Shown here piece by piece: positions 44,570-53,291 of a stretch of DNA of 64,000 nt; the first letter of the stretch is position 1; every line of letters begins with the position of its first letter. The notes beneath the pieces are model-generated. The model saw only the letters and a list, made by a program, of their open reading frames with translations, did no database searches and was not told the origin of the DNA. A program made the translations under genes and the position numbers. Source of the stretch: Eubacterium ramulus (lineage in GTDB: Bacteria > Bacillota > Clostridia > Lachnospirales > Lachnospiraceae); NCBI RefSeq assembly GCF_003122485.1, contig NZ_JRFU01000061.1, positions 28,801-92,800 of the forward strand, written 5' to 3'.

Positions 44570-44905
44570 TCATCGTTTTATTGTACTAATTCTATTAAAT
44601 AGTACCTCTTTTACAATATCATGGATTTCTTCTAACATAATCTCGTTATATTGTGAATGCGTGTTATACATTTCAATTCCAAGAAGATTACATACTTCTG
44701 AAACAAAACCATCTAAATAACATGAAATCCAATCATATTTTGCGATTTCTAAATCCGTATCGCATAAATTTTTAAAATCTTCTATTGTTTCAAAGTAGAC
44801 TTCTGTCTCAAAATCATCTTTCCACCAGTTATCAAAATCGCAAACTGAATTATTCATTACATTCTTAATAGTATTTGTTATGGTATTATTTAATCGTGTA
44901 TACAT
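44570..44905 (-). CDS. phage hypothetical protein
   Basis: 111 aa, acidic, helical: TNTIKNVMNNSVCDFDNWW, then YDWISCYLDGFVSEVCNLLG. No recognised motif. GAAGGAATAAAC precedes the start. Confidence 0.63.
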   Translation of the reverse strand: MYTRLNNTITNTIKNVMNNSVCDFDNWWKDDFETEVYFETIEDFKNLCDTDLEIAKYDWISCYLDGFVSEVCNLLGIEMYNTHSQYNEIMLEEIHDIVKEVLFNRISTIKR

Positions 44906-44968
44906 AATGTTTATTCCTTCTTTCTGTTCCTGAATAAAAATCTTGTTTCATAATTCTATTCCAAAATA

Positions 44969-45043
44969 TCACTCTCCTTTCCAACATACAACCAGCATTA
45001 TGATGGCCGCCAAAATTAAAAACGCAACGAATCCATCGTTCAA
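44969..45043 (-). CDS. 24-aa transmembrane micro-protein
   Basis: With a TTG start: NDGFVAFLILAAIMLVVCW, then KGE. The ribosome site AGGAGGTGATACCA is nearly ideal. It is a single transmembrane segment. Confidence 0.55.
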   Translation of the reverse strand: MNDGFVAFLILAAIIMLVVCWKGE

Positions 45044-45066
45044 TGGTATCACCTCCTAAAAACAAA

Positions 45067-45093
45067 AGACCCAATGTAATATACACTGAGTCT
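45067..45093 (-). terminator. intrinsic terminator
   Basis: A 12-bp stem (AGACTCAGTGTA with TACATTGGGTCT, two wobbles) and a 3-base loop, then TTTTGTTTTT on the minus strand. Confidence 0.72.
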
Positions 45094-45099
45094 TTTTAA

Positions 45100-45363
45100 T
45101 CACTTGAAATATGAATTCATCACATATTTCTTAAGTTTTTCTATAACTTCGTATGTCGCATAATCTGTCGTATATCCGTTCAACATCTTTTCGCTAAATC
45201 TGTTGATATAAACCTCAAAATCCAAACCATCTCTTCTTGTGATTTGGATATAAAGTTCGTCATCATCAGTTACTTTCACATAGATGTGTCCGTATATCCT
45301 CTCTTTTAATTTTGCATACAAAGCCATAGAAAAATCATAACCATATTGTGTCATGCTATTCAC
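45100..45363 (-). CDS. phage hypothetical protein
   Basis: 87 aa: YGHIYVKVTDDDELYIQIT, then DGLDFEVYINRFSEKML. Alpha/beta; a widely found small phage protein of unknown function. Copy g of the intergenic element lies just upstream. Confidence 0.65.
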   Translation of the reverse strand: MNSMTQYGYDFSMALYAKLKERIYGHIYVKVTDDDELYIQITRRDGLDFEVYINRFSEKMLNGYTTDYATYEVIEKLKKYVMNSYFK

Positions 45364-45370
45364 ACTCCTT

Positions 45371-45396
45371 TCATTATAGAGAGTGTTTAATTCGTG
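45371..45396 (-). promoter_or_regulatory. recurrent intergenic element (copy g)
   Basis: Minus strand CACGAATTAAACACTCTCTA, then TAATGA. It overlaps the stop of the 45387 gene and precedes the 45100-45363 gene. Confidence 0.5.
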
Positions 45397-46076
45397 ACAT
45401 CTCCAGTGATTAATTCGCTATACGGAAGCGTCTCAATCCACTTACAGAACTCTCGCCACTCATCTAGCTTGTGATTCTTACGAGACTTATGAATATTCGC
45501 CAGCACCTCATAATTCATCATGACATTACGAGTCTGGTTATAGCTGCTCGGAAGAAGCTGAATCATCTGCCACCATGCTCCTTTATTAGTTTTATCGATG
45601 CTGTAGATTTCACGGATAAAATTTAAATGATTAATCGACGACTTCAAATATTCAAGAGATACTTTTGACAGATGTTCAGTCGAAAAATCCTCCAACGTAA
45701 ACTCTTTCTCAGCAATCTTATGCATTGTACTGCAAGAGTTCGCAACAGTACCGACCTTATATGTATCAAATTCTTTCCACCAATATAGAGGTGCAGTAAT
45801 TCTCGCATATACCGGCATCATTCGCATATATTTCCGATGTTCTGTACCTGCATCTGACAAACGCTGCATGAGAGAGTGGTCACTTTCACCTAAAACGTAC
45901 TTTTGACCATTGCCGCACCATTCCGGACTAAATTTACATGCTTTCCAACATAATTTATCTTCGCATCCATATCCGCTATCACTCTTATTCCAGCTATTCA
46001 TAGGATTTCGCATCCCTTCGATAACAAACGCCATCTGCTCTGAACTCGCCAGAACTACATTTTCTAATTTAATCAT
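45387..46076 (-). CDS. ThyX-like (FAD-dependent thymidylate synthase) family protein, divergent
   Basis: 229 aa. The region HRKYMRMMPVYARITAPLYW, then DTYKVGTVANSCSTMHKI, then LLPSSYNQTRNVMMNYEVL, resembles ThyX in order and spacing. The usual RHRxxS signature is not visible, since the corresponding stretch reads WKEFDTYKVG. The C-terminal helix (NIHKSRKNHKLDEWREF) resembles the ThyX end. ThyX makes dTMP from dUMP with folate and FAD. This copy may have altered activity or be a non-enzymatic relative. It overlaps the ligase-related gene. Confidence 0.58.
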   Translation of the reverse strand: MIKLENVVLASSEQMAFVIEGMRNPMNSWNKSDSGYGCEDKLCWKACKFSPEWCGNGQKYVLGESDHSLMQRLSDAGTEHRKYMRMMPVYARITAPLYWWKEFDTYKVGTVANSCSTMHKIAEKEFTLEDFSTEHLSKVSLEYLKSSINHLNFIREIYSIDKTNKGAWWQMIQLLPSSYNQTRNVMMNYEVLANIHKSRKNHKLDEWREFCKWIETLPYSELITGDVTN

Positions 46077-46368
46077 TTCTCTTACTTGTACTCCTCTCTC
46101 GCCACTTCATCAATTGCTCTGCTTTTCTCAAAGCCCATTCATCGTCTATTGGCAAATTAAAACCTGTAGATCCGTCCCAATCTTTGAAATATTCTGCATA
46201 TTCCACCCCGCTGGAAATTTCCGGATATCGATTCTGAAGAGTTTCAAGTTCTTTCGCCCATTTACTCCACTGAATATCCGATACAATATTGTCGTTATAA
46301 ATATAATAGATGGTCGAATGAACGATCATCTGCAATCTACGCTGCTTAATTTTTTCAGCTACCGTCAT
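46069..46368 (-). CDS. DNA ligase LigA-related protein
   Basis: 99 aa from ATG 46368 (AGGTGAT upstream). IKQRRLQMIVHSTIYYIYND, then WSKWAKELETLQNRYP and WDGSTGFNLPI, is a stand-alone phage version related to the N-terminal Ia-like part of NAD-dependent ligases. There is no nucleotidyl-transferase domain, so it is unlikely to ligate DNA alone. Confidence 0.78.
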   Translation of the reverse strand: MTVAEKIKQRRLQMIVHSTIYYIYNDNIVSDIQWSKWAKELETLQNRYPEISSGVEYAEYFKDWDGSTGFNLPIDDEWALRKAEQLMKWRERSTSKRND

Positions 46369-47608
46369 TGAATTTATCACCTACAAATTTTCCTTCATTA
46401 AATTTCTTTTTTCTACTGATAGCCCTAGATATAGCGTTATCAATACTGCTTCTCGATTTCAAATGGTAATAATATAAATCAATGAATTTAGTGTTCATTC
46501 GATCTATTCTACCTGCAGCCTGTTCCATTACTTTGTAGCTGTAATTCTGAGAGTAAAATATAATTGTATCCGTCTCTATACAATTCCAGCCTTCGCAACC
46601 GGCGGTGTATTGAACCAAATATATCCATCTTTCTGCCTTCGGTATTGGTTGATGCGCATGTCCAGACCACTCGGCTATTTCGTATCCTATATATTCATCA
46701 TCACAGAATAAATGCAGCAACATTTCACGCTCATAATCGAAATTGTAAAATATAATAGCTTTAGGAGTTCTCTCTAAGATTTCCATAAGAGCAACAATGC
46801 GTGAATCATCCTCGCTTACTATTCTTCTAAGAACATAGCAAAGACCGGCTGCTTGTTCGATTGGTTCGTTTTTAAATGGATCCCATCTGAGCTTTATAGC
46901 TTCTTTATACTTACGAATGTCGTAACCAACAAAAATATCCTCATCGTGTCGAACAGTTGCACGCTTGAAATCCATGTCTACAAGTACACGGTTTCTCAAT
47001 CGTACTAATCGCTCAGTGTTGATGTATCTATCAATCTGAGGCCATTTGGTAAATCTGGAATATATGATATGCTCTCTACCGAATTCAGTTCTGTTTTTAT
47101 AAAAACCATTTGCAAGAAAAACTGGAATATAATCGCTCCAAGTGTCTCCGGCAGTTGCGGATAGAATAATCCAATCGTTATGCTTTACGATCTTTAGAAA
47201 TGTTTTAACCCACACACCAGTGCCAGTCACCTTATCTTCATCAAATATAAAGAAAGCGTCCTTAATATCTGCATATTTTTTTATATTATTCCAACTATCA
47301 ATAGTAACCTGAAGCTTCTTATATAATGTAGCTTTCGGATTGGTAGATATGCAGTAATTTGCCAGTTCCACCTCCCATTCAAGTGAATCACGTTTCATTG
47401 CGGTTGTGATAATATACAGATCTTTAGGATTTTTCATCCGGACATACTTTTTGCCATCATAGCTTCCGCCTTGTTCTTTGAAGTAATAATATAATCCAGT
47501 TCTACTTTTACCCGATCCGACACCACCATTGAGAATGCAGCCGTTGTGCATTTTTTTAACTGCATCCTCTTGATAGTCTCGTAGAAATGTATTAGTTTTC
47601 TTAGGCAT
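46355..47608 (-). CDS. SNF2/DEAD-type helicase
   Basis: 417 aa. Motif Q/I: LRDYQEDAVKKM and NGGVGSGKSRTG; motif II FIFDEDK (a variant of DExx); motif III ILSATAGD; motif V GCEGWNCI; motif VI QAAGRIDRMN. It unwinds or remodels DNA in replication or recombination. It sits in the replication cluster, just downstream of the 47614 gene. Confidence 0.88.
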   Translation of the reverse strand: MPKKTNTFLRDYQEDAVKKMHNGCILNGGVGSGKSRTGLYYYFKEQGGSYDGKKYVRMKNPKDLYIITTAMKRDSLEWEVELANYCISTNPKATLYKKLQVTIDSWNNIKKYADIKDAFFIFDEDKVTGTGVWVKTFLKIVKHNDWIILSATAGDTWSDYIPVFLANGFYKNRTEFGREHIIYSRFTKWPQIDRYINTERLVRLRNRVLVDMDFKRATVRHDEDIFVGYDIRKYKEAIKLRWDPFKNEPIEQAAGLCYVLRRIVSEDDSRIVALMEILERTPKAIIFYNFDYEREMLLHLFCDDEYIGYEIAEWSGHAHQPIPKAERWIYLVQYTAGCEGWNCIETDTIIFYSQNYSYKVMEQAAGRIDRMNTKFIDLYYYHLKSRSSIDNAISRAISRKKKFNEGKFVGDKFNDGS

Positions 47609-47613
47609 TCACT

Positions 47614-48219
47614 TTACTCCACATCGTAAATCGTATCACTAGTTCTTAAAACGGTAATATCAGTAACAACGATACGTCGGTATTGTAAGCCGTGACATTT
47701 CGCATATGAGTTGAATGCCTCATTCAGTTCATTTCTATCTCCAGCACGAATGGTCAGAAAAGCTTCATCTTGATATTTCGTATCATTATCATCTTCAAAT
47801 GACACAGAAACTCTTCCGTATTTTCCATTACTCAGTTTTCCGACCCATCCGTTACCCATGTCAAAATAATCTTTCACCGGCCCAGGATTTTTGATAGGTG
47901 TTATTACCGCCAAGAGTCTCCCATCTCCATATATATCAATGGTTTCATCTTCTTCTTCTTCTGCTTTCGCAGCATCATAAGGCACCCATTTTTTGAAAAT
48001 ATTATAATATCTCCCAGTGTTACCAAAACATTTCTTTGAAATTGCCAAAGCCATTCCCTTTTCTGGATCGTATTTCTCTCCGTTTTGAGTCTTTACAACT
48101 GTTTTTGTTCCATCATCCCATAAAATAATGGTGGCCGGATCATTTAATATAACTTTCTTGATTCCAAATTGCTCTCTCGTCCTGATACCAAACTCTCTTA
48201 AAAATTTTGTATAATCCAT
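47614..48219 (-). CDS. conserved phage replication-region protein
   Basis: 201 aa. KKVILNDPATIILWDDGTKT, then YDPEKGMALAISKK and NIFKKWV, is a family found in many Firmicute phages near replication genes. The second half is beta-rich. Function is unknown, perhaps a DNA-binding or scaffolding role. Confidence 0.72.
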   Translation of the reverse strand: MDYTKFLREFGIRTREQFGIKKVILNDPATIILWDDGTKTVVKTQNGEKYDPEKGMALAISKKCFGNTGRYYNIFKKWVPYDAAKAEEEEDETIDIYGDGRLLAVITPIKNPGPVKDYFDMGNGWVGKLSNGKYGRVSVSFEDDNDTKYQDEAFLTIRAGDRNELNEAFNSYAKCHGLQYRRIVVTDITVLRTSDTIYDVE

Positions 48220-48220
48220 T

Positions 48221-48526
48221 TTAATATTCCTCCTGAATAATAAATTTTCTTCCTACATCTACTCGATATAACTCATCAATGTCGTATGGTGTAATATCAG
48301 TTTTTGGTCCAAAACACGCCCAGATAAATGCCATATCTTTTAGCGTAGCTCCCAGCTCGGTGAAATAATATTCGCTAATCACATTTTTAACAAATGTCGT
48401 CACCAAAATATCCCGACAATCAAATCGTAGCCCATCAATATTTCTAAAACCCATTCTTGAAGCCACATTTGCGTAAAAATGATTTAGGTCCGTGTAACAT
48501 TCATCTCTAGTAAGTTTCAAAACCAT
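48221..48526 (-). CDS. phage hypothetical protein
   Basis: 101 aa from ATG 48526 (overlapping the previous stop). A helical start (LTRDECYTDLNHFYANVA) and a DIDELYRVDVGRKFI end. No motif I can name. Confidence 0.65.
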   Translation of the reverse strand: MVLKLTRDECYTDLNHFYANVASRMGFRNIDGLRFDCRDILVTTFVKNVISEYYFTELGATLKDMAFIWACFGPKTDITPYDIDELYRVDVGRKFIIQEEY

Positions 48527-48972
48527 CAAATCACCCCCAGATTTCGGAAATGTTCAATATGCTCATTACGTGCAAACAAATATGCGTTCTGAATTGAAAT
48601 ACCAACCTTTGTAAAGCTTTCGGGAGTCCATCCAAAACAATTCAATACATCAGAATCTCCATCCCAGTTAATGGCATATTCATGGTTATCCATTTCGTAA
48701 CGGAAGGCTGATTTGGCAAATTCTGGATCTTTCATGGCTTCATTAAGTTCTTTTGCGTGATTGATTGCCATATCTTTATATGCTTTAAAATCTCTTTTAC
48801 GGATAATATCCCCGCAATTATGAACGGTACAACATTCATCGATAGATTTGACAGAAAGCTTTTCAAGTGCTTCATTTAACTGTTTTTCATTAAAAGCAAA
48901 CGCGATTGGAAAATTATTCACGTCTCTCTGATGTCGTTCTCTCATTTCCAGATATTCCTGCAGTTTATCCAT
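48526..48972 (-). CDS. phage hypothetical protein (DUF7659-like)
   Basis: 148 aa from ATG 48972 (GGAAGGAGGAAAATC upstream). A longer frame lacks a ribosome site and overlaps the next gene in another frame. KLQEYLEMRERHQRDVN, then NFPIAFAFNEKQLNEAL, matches a phage family of unknown function. Confidence 0.72.
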   Translation of the reverse strand: MDKLQEYLEMRERHQRDVNNFPIAFAFNEKQLNEALEKLSVKSIDECCTVHNCGDIIRKRDFKAYKDMAINHAKELNEAMKDPEFAKSAFRYEMDNHEYAINWDGDSDVLNCFGWTPESFTKVGISIQNAYLFARNEHIEHFRNLGVI

Positions 48973-49150
48973 TCTGATTTTCCTCCTTCCATCTTCTTCT
49001 AAGTACCTCTTTATATTCTGAAAACCAATCATACACAGCCCCAACGTCTGTTTTGATTTCCGTACCATCTTTGCAAACATACGACTCCAATCCGGATATA
49101 CCAATTTCAAGTTTGATATCATAAATAATTTGTTCTATAATATCTGTCAT
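48965..49150 (-). CDS. small phage protein
   Basis: 61 aa: TDIIEQIIYDIKLEIGISGL, then YDWFSEYKEVLRRRWKEE. AAAGGAGAGGATACC precedes the start. The C-terminus overlaps the next gene start. Confidence 0.7.
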   Translation of the reverse strand: MTDIIEQIIYDIKLEIGISGLESYVCKDGTEIKTDVGAVYDWFSEYKEVLRRRWKEENQNG

Positions 49151-49182
49151 GGTATCCTCTCCTTTCGATTTGTAAAAATAAA

Positions 49183-49210
49183 AGAGCCTCAGCGGTTAAG
49201 CCAAGACTCT
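49183..49210 (-). terminator. intrinsic terminator (copy 1 of a duplicated hairpin)
   Basis: An 11-bp stem with wobbles (AGAGTCTTGGC with GCTGAGGCTCT), then TTTTATTTTTA. The same sequence, with one difference, recurs at 49756-49783 on the other side of the SSB-like gene. Confidence 0.72.
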
Positions 49211-49220
49211 AATATTTAAG

Positions 49221-49706
49221 TTAATCCTCGCACTCCTCGAATTCATTTTCGTAATATTCTTCGAACCGATTAAGATTTTGTTCTACATTGATAGAATCCA
49301 GATATGCGGTTCTTCCGGTTTTACCATTTACTTCCCAGTCATATGCTCTGAGGTCTAAATCGACTCTTAAAATATCAATGCTGTCCAAAAGTCCTACATT
49401 CTGCTCAGATAGTCTGCGTACATGCTTTCCAGATTTTAAAAATACTTTCGGACCACGATCGTTGAATTTGATCTTAACCTTAATATACATGTACGGATCA
49501 TCACCTTCTTCTTTCGGAGGTTTCACGGTAACATTCCAACCGTCTGCAATTAATTGATCGGCTAACTCCGTATCATCAATGTGTACTGCGAAGTTACGAT
49601 CTCCTGCTCTGTTGAACTTTGATTCCTCTCCAGAAAAATTCTTAAAAATAATCCGTGCGTCATCAATCTGTAATAATTTTCCAGCTCTTGCAAATCCAAT
49701 TTCCAT
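49221..49706 (-). CDS. single-stranded DNA-binding-like protein
   Basis: 161 aa. MEIGFARAGKLLQIDDARI, then RVDLDLRAYDWEVNGKTG, TAYLDSINVEQN, and an acidic end (YYENEFEECED), the layout of phage OB-fold SSB proteins whose acidic tail recruits partners. It sits in the replication cluster between two near-identical hairpins. Confidence 0.78.
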   Translation of the reverse strand: MEIGFARAGKLLQIDDARIIFKNFSGEESKFNRAGDRNFAVHIDDTELADQLIADGWNVTVKPPKEEGDDPYMYIKVKIKFNDRGPKVFLKSGKHVRRLSEQNVGLLDSIDILRVDLDLRAYDWEVNGKTGRTAYLDSINVEQNLNRFEEYYENEFEECED

Positions 49707-49755
49707 AATTCTTAGTTTCCTTTCTTTTCTTGGATAAATTTTTTATAAAAATAAA

Positions 49756-49783
49756 AGAGCCTCAGCCGTTAAGCCAAGACTCT
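49756..49783 (-). terminator. intrinsic terminator (copy 2 of a duplicated hairpin)
   Basis: Nearly identical to 49183-49210, followed by TTTTATTTTTA. It ends the 49793 gene. Confidence 0.7.
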
Positions 49784-49792
49784 AATATTTAA

Positions 49793-50026
49793 CTAATGTT
49801 TCAATTTGAATATACTATATCCAATCCATAATTTAGCTGGAATCTGAACCGGCCATATAAATACGGTCAATAGGGAATCCAATGCAACTATTTTAACGTC
49901 AAAAAAATCAAGAAATTCTTTTGTGTTTTCTTTTCCATTTTTGACTCTTAGCCACAATATGAGTCCTAAAAACATAACCATACAAATAAGGTCTGTCATA
50001 ATCCCAATCTTCAAATAAGTTAACAT
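49793..50026 (-). CDS. two-helix membrane protein
   Basis: 77 aa from ATG 50026 (AAAAGGAGG upstream). Two hydrophobic segments (ICMVMFLGLILWL; LDSLLTVFIWPVQIPAK) flank a basic loop. Its function is unknown. Confidence 0.65.
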   Translation of the reverse strand: MLTYLKIGIMTDLICMVMFLGLILWLRVKNGKENTKEFLDFFDVKIVALDSLLTVFIWPVQIPAKLWIGYSIFKLKH

Positions 50027-50052
50027 AATATAAATCCTCCTTTTATTCTTAG

Positions 50053-50078
50053 TCATTAAAGGAGTTGTTTTCTACGCG
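50053..50078 (-). promoter_or_regulatory. recurrent intergenic element (copy b)
   Basis: Minus strand CGCGTAGAAAACAACTCC, then TTTAATGA. Its 5' end overlaps the stop of the 43-aa gene. It precedes the 49793 gene. Confidence 0.55.
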
Positions 50079-50203
50079 TCTTTCTCTTTCTTTGTGATTA
50101 CGCCATATTTCATGCCAGTACAAATCATAGCCGAATCACAAATTTTTGTAGTAATATACAATACCGCAGACATGCACATAACTTTCCAAATTTTACGAGT
50201 CAA
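50072..50203 (-). CDS. 43-aa protein after the polymerase, TTG start
   Basis: TRKIWKVMCMSAVLYITTK, then CDSAMICTGMKYG and KKEKDA. AGGAAGTGATTAAT precedes the TTG. A short hydrophobic segment may insert in the membrane. It shares the polymerase transcript. Confidence 0.62.
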   Translation of the reverse strand: MTRKIWKVMCMSAVLYITTKICDSAMICTGMKYGVITKKEKDA

Positions 50204-50237
50204 ATTAATCACTTCCTTCCTATTAATATGCAGTTAT

Positions 50238-53213
50238 TCACAGAGCCCATGGGAGCTCTTCTACTTCCGGTTCTGGTACTCTCATAAATGATGGGTCTGG
50301 AATATATGGATCATCCGACACAAACCATTCATAATCTCCGTATTTAGAGATAGTGTCTACAGCATCATTCAGCAATTTATCATAGAACCGATAATCCACA
50401 TTATCTTCCAAATGCATATCTCTTACCTGCTCCGATTCTAACCAACGATATCCAGTCGATCCTGGAGCAGCATATCGCTTACCCTCGTTCACACGATAAA
50501 GAACACCGCCTTTACGCCCAGACTTGATTGGTGTGAACTGACCGACCCGTCCGACAAATATCAATGAGTGACCTTTATCGATCTCTGGTCGAAGTTCTGA
50601 TGTCTCACGCTCGAAGTCCGTATCAGCAATCTTACCCTTCCTATACATCTCCTCAAGCTTTGACAATCTTTTTTCTTCGGCCGATACATCCGGTAAATCT
50701 TCATTCATATCCAAATATAAATCGCCCTTGGTCGTTGAGAATGTTTCGCACAAATCTTCAAATTCTACTGGTTCATGGCTAAAGCATTTTTTGAAAATAT
50801 ATGGTACTGCAAATTGTTTACCAGTTGCAGTCCATTCTCCACCATGATCAGCGTTATCACCAGGAATATAACCATACAAAGCTTTACATTCTTCTGGATC
50901 CTTGTATTTGGCAATATAAACTGCATCATTCACCAGGCACATTCTGTCATAGGTCGCCTCATGCTCAAATGTATAACCATATTTCTTACCGAAGTCCATA
51001 ACAAACTGAATGATCTCAGGTGTTGCATCTGGAATCTTGATGGAATCCGTCTTAATATGAGCGACAGTAAATCCACGTTTACGAACCTCATAACGAAGAT
51101 CGAGCATGAATAATGCGCCACGTTTTGCAACAATATTATCAATGTTACGTTTGTCGCGGAATGCATTATCAAAGCCAGCAGAAGTAAGACCATATACAGA
51201 ATTAATAGCTGTCTTCAATGCATTTGCTAATTCCTTAGCTGTCATCTCCCCATCAATTACTCTCTGAATATGTTTGGTAAGTTTACCGTCCAGCATGTTG
51301 TTAACCTCATCCCATGCCTTATGCTTAATAGATACACGTCCCCATACAATATCACGATACGCTCTTGTATAACGAACGCCGAACAGACACTCAGCAATAG
51401 TTGTTGATGGATGCATTGAAGCAATATCCAGCAAAGCGACATTACCATACATGCCTGGTAATCCCTCAGCAAATCCGCCTTCACCTACTTCTTCTCCACG
51501 ATATATAGACTTCGCTTTGCCTTTTGCAAATTGGTCAAACTTGTATCCTGGAAAATATGGGAGTAAACTCTGAGCTTCGCCATGCCGCTGAGCCATCATT
51601 TCTGGACAAGATTCTTTAAGAAAATCAATTGTTTCAGGATCCAATTCCATAACCGGCTTGGATAAATCTCGGTAATGAAATTCTCCCTGAGGATTTTTAT
51701 TGTTGCCAAATATAATTCTGGTAGTCAGAGTATTTGTGGTATCGTTCAATGTCATACCGGCTAAGTCTGCCAGAATCTCTCTAGCTGTGAAATCGCTTTG
51801 AAGCGCATCAAATACAGCTTCGGTAGAAATGACATCATTGTCACAATATTCGGCAACAGTCTTCCATTTTTCTTCCGGCACAGGTTGATCCCACGGTAGC
51901 CCAAGTTCTAAATGATGAATGCCAAGTTTGATTTCCCACTTCTTTAAAGACATCTTATTCCCAGCCGATGCAAAATCATAAATATCAGTATACGAAAGAT
52001 TATACGCCTCTCTAAAAAATCCTTCATGCTGCATAATAATCTTCTGGGATAATTTATACAGCTGCATGTTATCATAGCCCATCAATCTCGCATAAAGCAT
52101 ATGATTATCGTATTTGCGGTTATTAAACCCAATTAATCTATGCTGAATAAGACCTTCAATGTCTTCTGGCGATGGATTTATCATTCTTATTACTGGATTT
52201 TCTTTGCCTTGAAACTTCCAGTTTACAAGAAATAAGTTCGGAAATACCTCAACATCAAAGAATACAATTTTTTTATCGCCCTCATCTACACTTTCGCTGG
52301 CATTCTCCGACTTGTAATGCAGATTGCTGGCAAGTCCAAGACAATATTGAGCATGATTGGTGCTATGCATGGCAAAACCTACAATTTCATTGCTCATGTC
52401 AGACACATCATAGGAAATACCGCTCTCATATGCGTCGTCCAGAACTTTCTTGATAAAATCCATGTTTGGTTTTGTGCCGGGATGAATCTCTTTCCGCAAA
52501 CACTTTTCTATAGTGGTTCTCAACCCTTTTTCGGTTGGTATAACGTCTGTTCTTAGCACTTTTTCCTCCTTAATAGGCAATCCAGAACTGATTGTCGCTA
52601 TTGGGAGATCATTGCACTTTGTGAGTTTTCGTCTAAGAGAACTGTTTCCAGTGAAGACCTTAATCTCAATATCTGGCGCAAATACTCGGCTTAGCCGTTC
52701 TGGATCACCTGTATAAATATAATGAAGATGGATTCCAGCACCACTCTTGCTTAATTCCGCATATGTAGCTGGCCATTTGGAAGCTTCCTCCAAATTCTTC
52801 TCAAATGATTTCTGTCCATCTTCACCTTTAATATCAAAATCGATTACTATGTGATTCGCAGGAACCTTGACATAATGAAGTCTCGATGTATCAATAGATT
52901 CGAGTGTTGTACGGACTTCGCTCCATGGTTTTTGTGGGGTTCCCATGGTTCCGGCATACTGCGCTGGATATATTCTTCCATGCTCATCGAACTGCGATTT
53001 AAGTCCACTCCGAAAATATATGGTGGATTTTGGCTCTGATTCATCTTTCTTATCCTCCTCTTTTTTCTTCTTTGTGTGGCTGCTGAATATCTCTGTTTTA
53101 AAGCCTTTAAAATATCCAAATGTTTTACCATCCCCGTCACCGTCAGTATCAAAAGTGCTGTCAAAATCCCAGAAATAATTCTTTAATTCCTCTTTGAAGT
53201 TCCTCTGCGACAA
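50238..53213 (-). CDS. PrimPol-family B DNA polymerase fusion
   Basis: 991 aa as opened from a TTG at 53213; the same frame continues upstream to the TGA of the SF3 helicase. Residues 1-45 look like the helicase C-terminal domain, 46-60 are a Lys/Glu linker. Residues 61-300 are an AEP/PrimPol domain (DFD 125-127, SGAGIHLHY 157-165, IEIKVF 182-187). Next a 3'-5' exonuclease (FFDVEVFP; GFNNRKYDN; YCDNDVISTE) and a family B palm (LLDIASMHPS; KTAINSVYG; HIKTDS). It would prime and extend DNA. No ATG with a ribosome site precedes the PrimPol domain. Confidence 0.85.
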   Translation of the reverse strand: MSQRNFKEELKNYFWDFDSTFDTDGDGDGKTFGYFKGFKTEIFSSHTKKKKEEDKKDESEPKSTIYFRSGLKSQFDEHGRIYPAQYAGTMGTPQKPWSEVRTTLESIDTSRLHYVKVPANHIVIDFDIKGEDGQKSFEKNLEEASKWPATYAELSKSGAGIHLHYIYTGDPERLSRVFAPDIEIKVFTGNSSLRRKLTKCNDLPIATISSGLPIKEEKVLRTDVIPTEKGLRTTIEKCLRKEIHPGTKPNMDFIKKVLDDAYESGISYDVSDMSNEIVGFAMHSTNHAQYCLGLASNLHYKSENASESVDEGDKKIVFFDVEVFPNLFLVNWKFQGKENPVIRMINPSPEDIEGLIQHRLIGFNNRKYDNHMLYARLMGYDNMQLYKLSQKIIMQHEGFFREAYNLSYTDIYDFASAGNKMSLKKWEIKLGIHHLELGLPWDQPVPEEKWKTVAEYCDNDVISTEAVFDALQSDFTAREILADLAGMTLNDTTNTLTTRIIFGNNKNPQGEFHYRDLSKPVMELDPETIDFLKESCPEMMAQRHGEAQSLLPYFPGYKFDQFAKGKAKSIYRGEEVGEGGFAEGLPGMYGNVALLDIASMHPSTTIAECLFGVRYTRAYRDIVWGRVSIKHKAWDEVNNMLDGKLTKHIQRVIDGEMTAKELANALKTAINSVYGLTSAGFDNAFRDKRNIDNIVAKRGALFMLDLRYEVRKRGFTVAHIKTDSIKIPDATPEIIQFVMDFGKKYGYTFEHEATYDRMCLVNDAVYIAKYKDPEECKALYGYIPGDNADHGGEWTATGKQFAVPYIFKKCFSHEPVEFEDLCETFSTTKGDLYLDMNEDLPDVSAEEKRLSKLEEMYRKGKIADTDFERETSELRPEIDKGHSLIFVGRVGQFTPIKSGRKGGVLYRVNEGKRYAAPGSTGYRWLESEQVRDMHLEDNVDYRFYDKLLNDAVDTISKYGDYEWFVSDDPYIPDPSFMRVPEPEVEELPWAL

Positions 53214-53291
53214 CGGAAACGGTACTTTAGCTTCTTCGCAATATGTCTTGTATCTTTCCCAAGCAGATCTAAGAGATGTTCCATCTTCTCA
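53214..53291 (-). other. in-frame TGA junction between helicase and polymerase
   Basis: The helicase ends ...YHVFK at TGA (53291-53289) and the same frame goes straight on: EDGTSLRSAWERYKTYC, then VPFPLSQRNFKEELKNYF. That is the usual C-terminal winged region of D5-type helicases. No ATG or GTG and no ribosome site lies in these bases. Confidence 0.75.

Noticed and set aside
48973..49122. Upstream extension of the 48526-48972 protein
   Set aside because: It overlaps the well-supported 48965-49150 gene in another frame, and ATG 48972 has a strong ribosome site.
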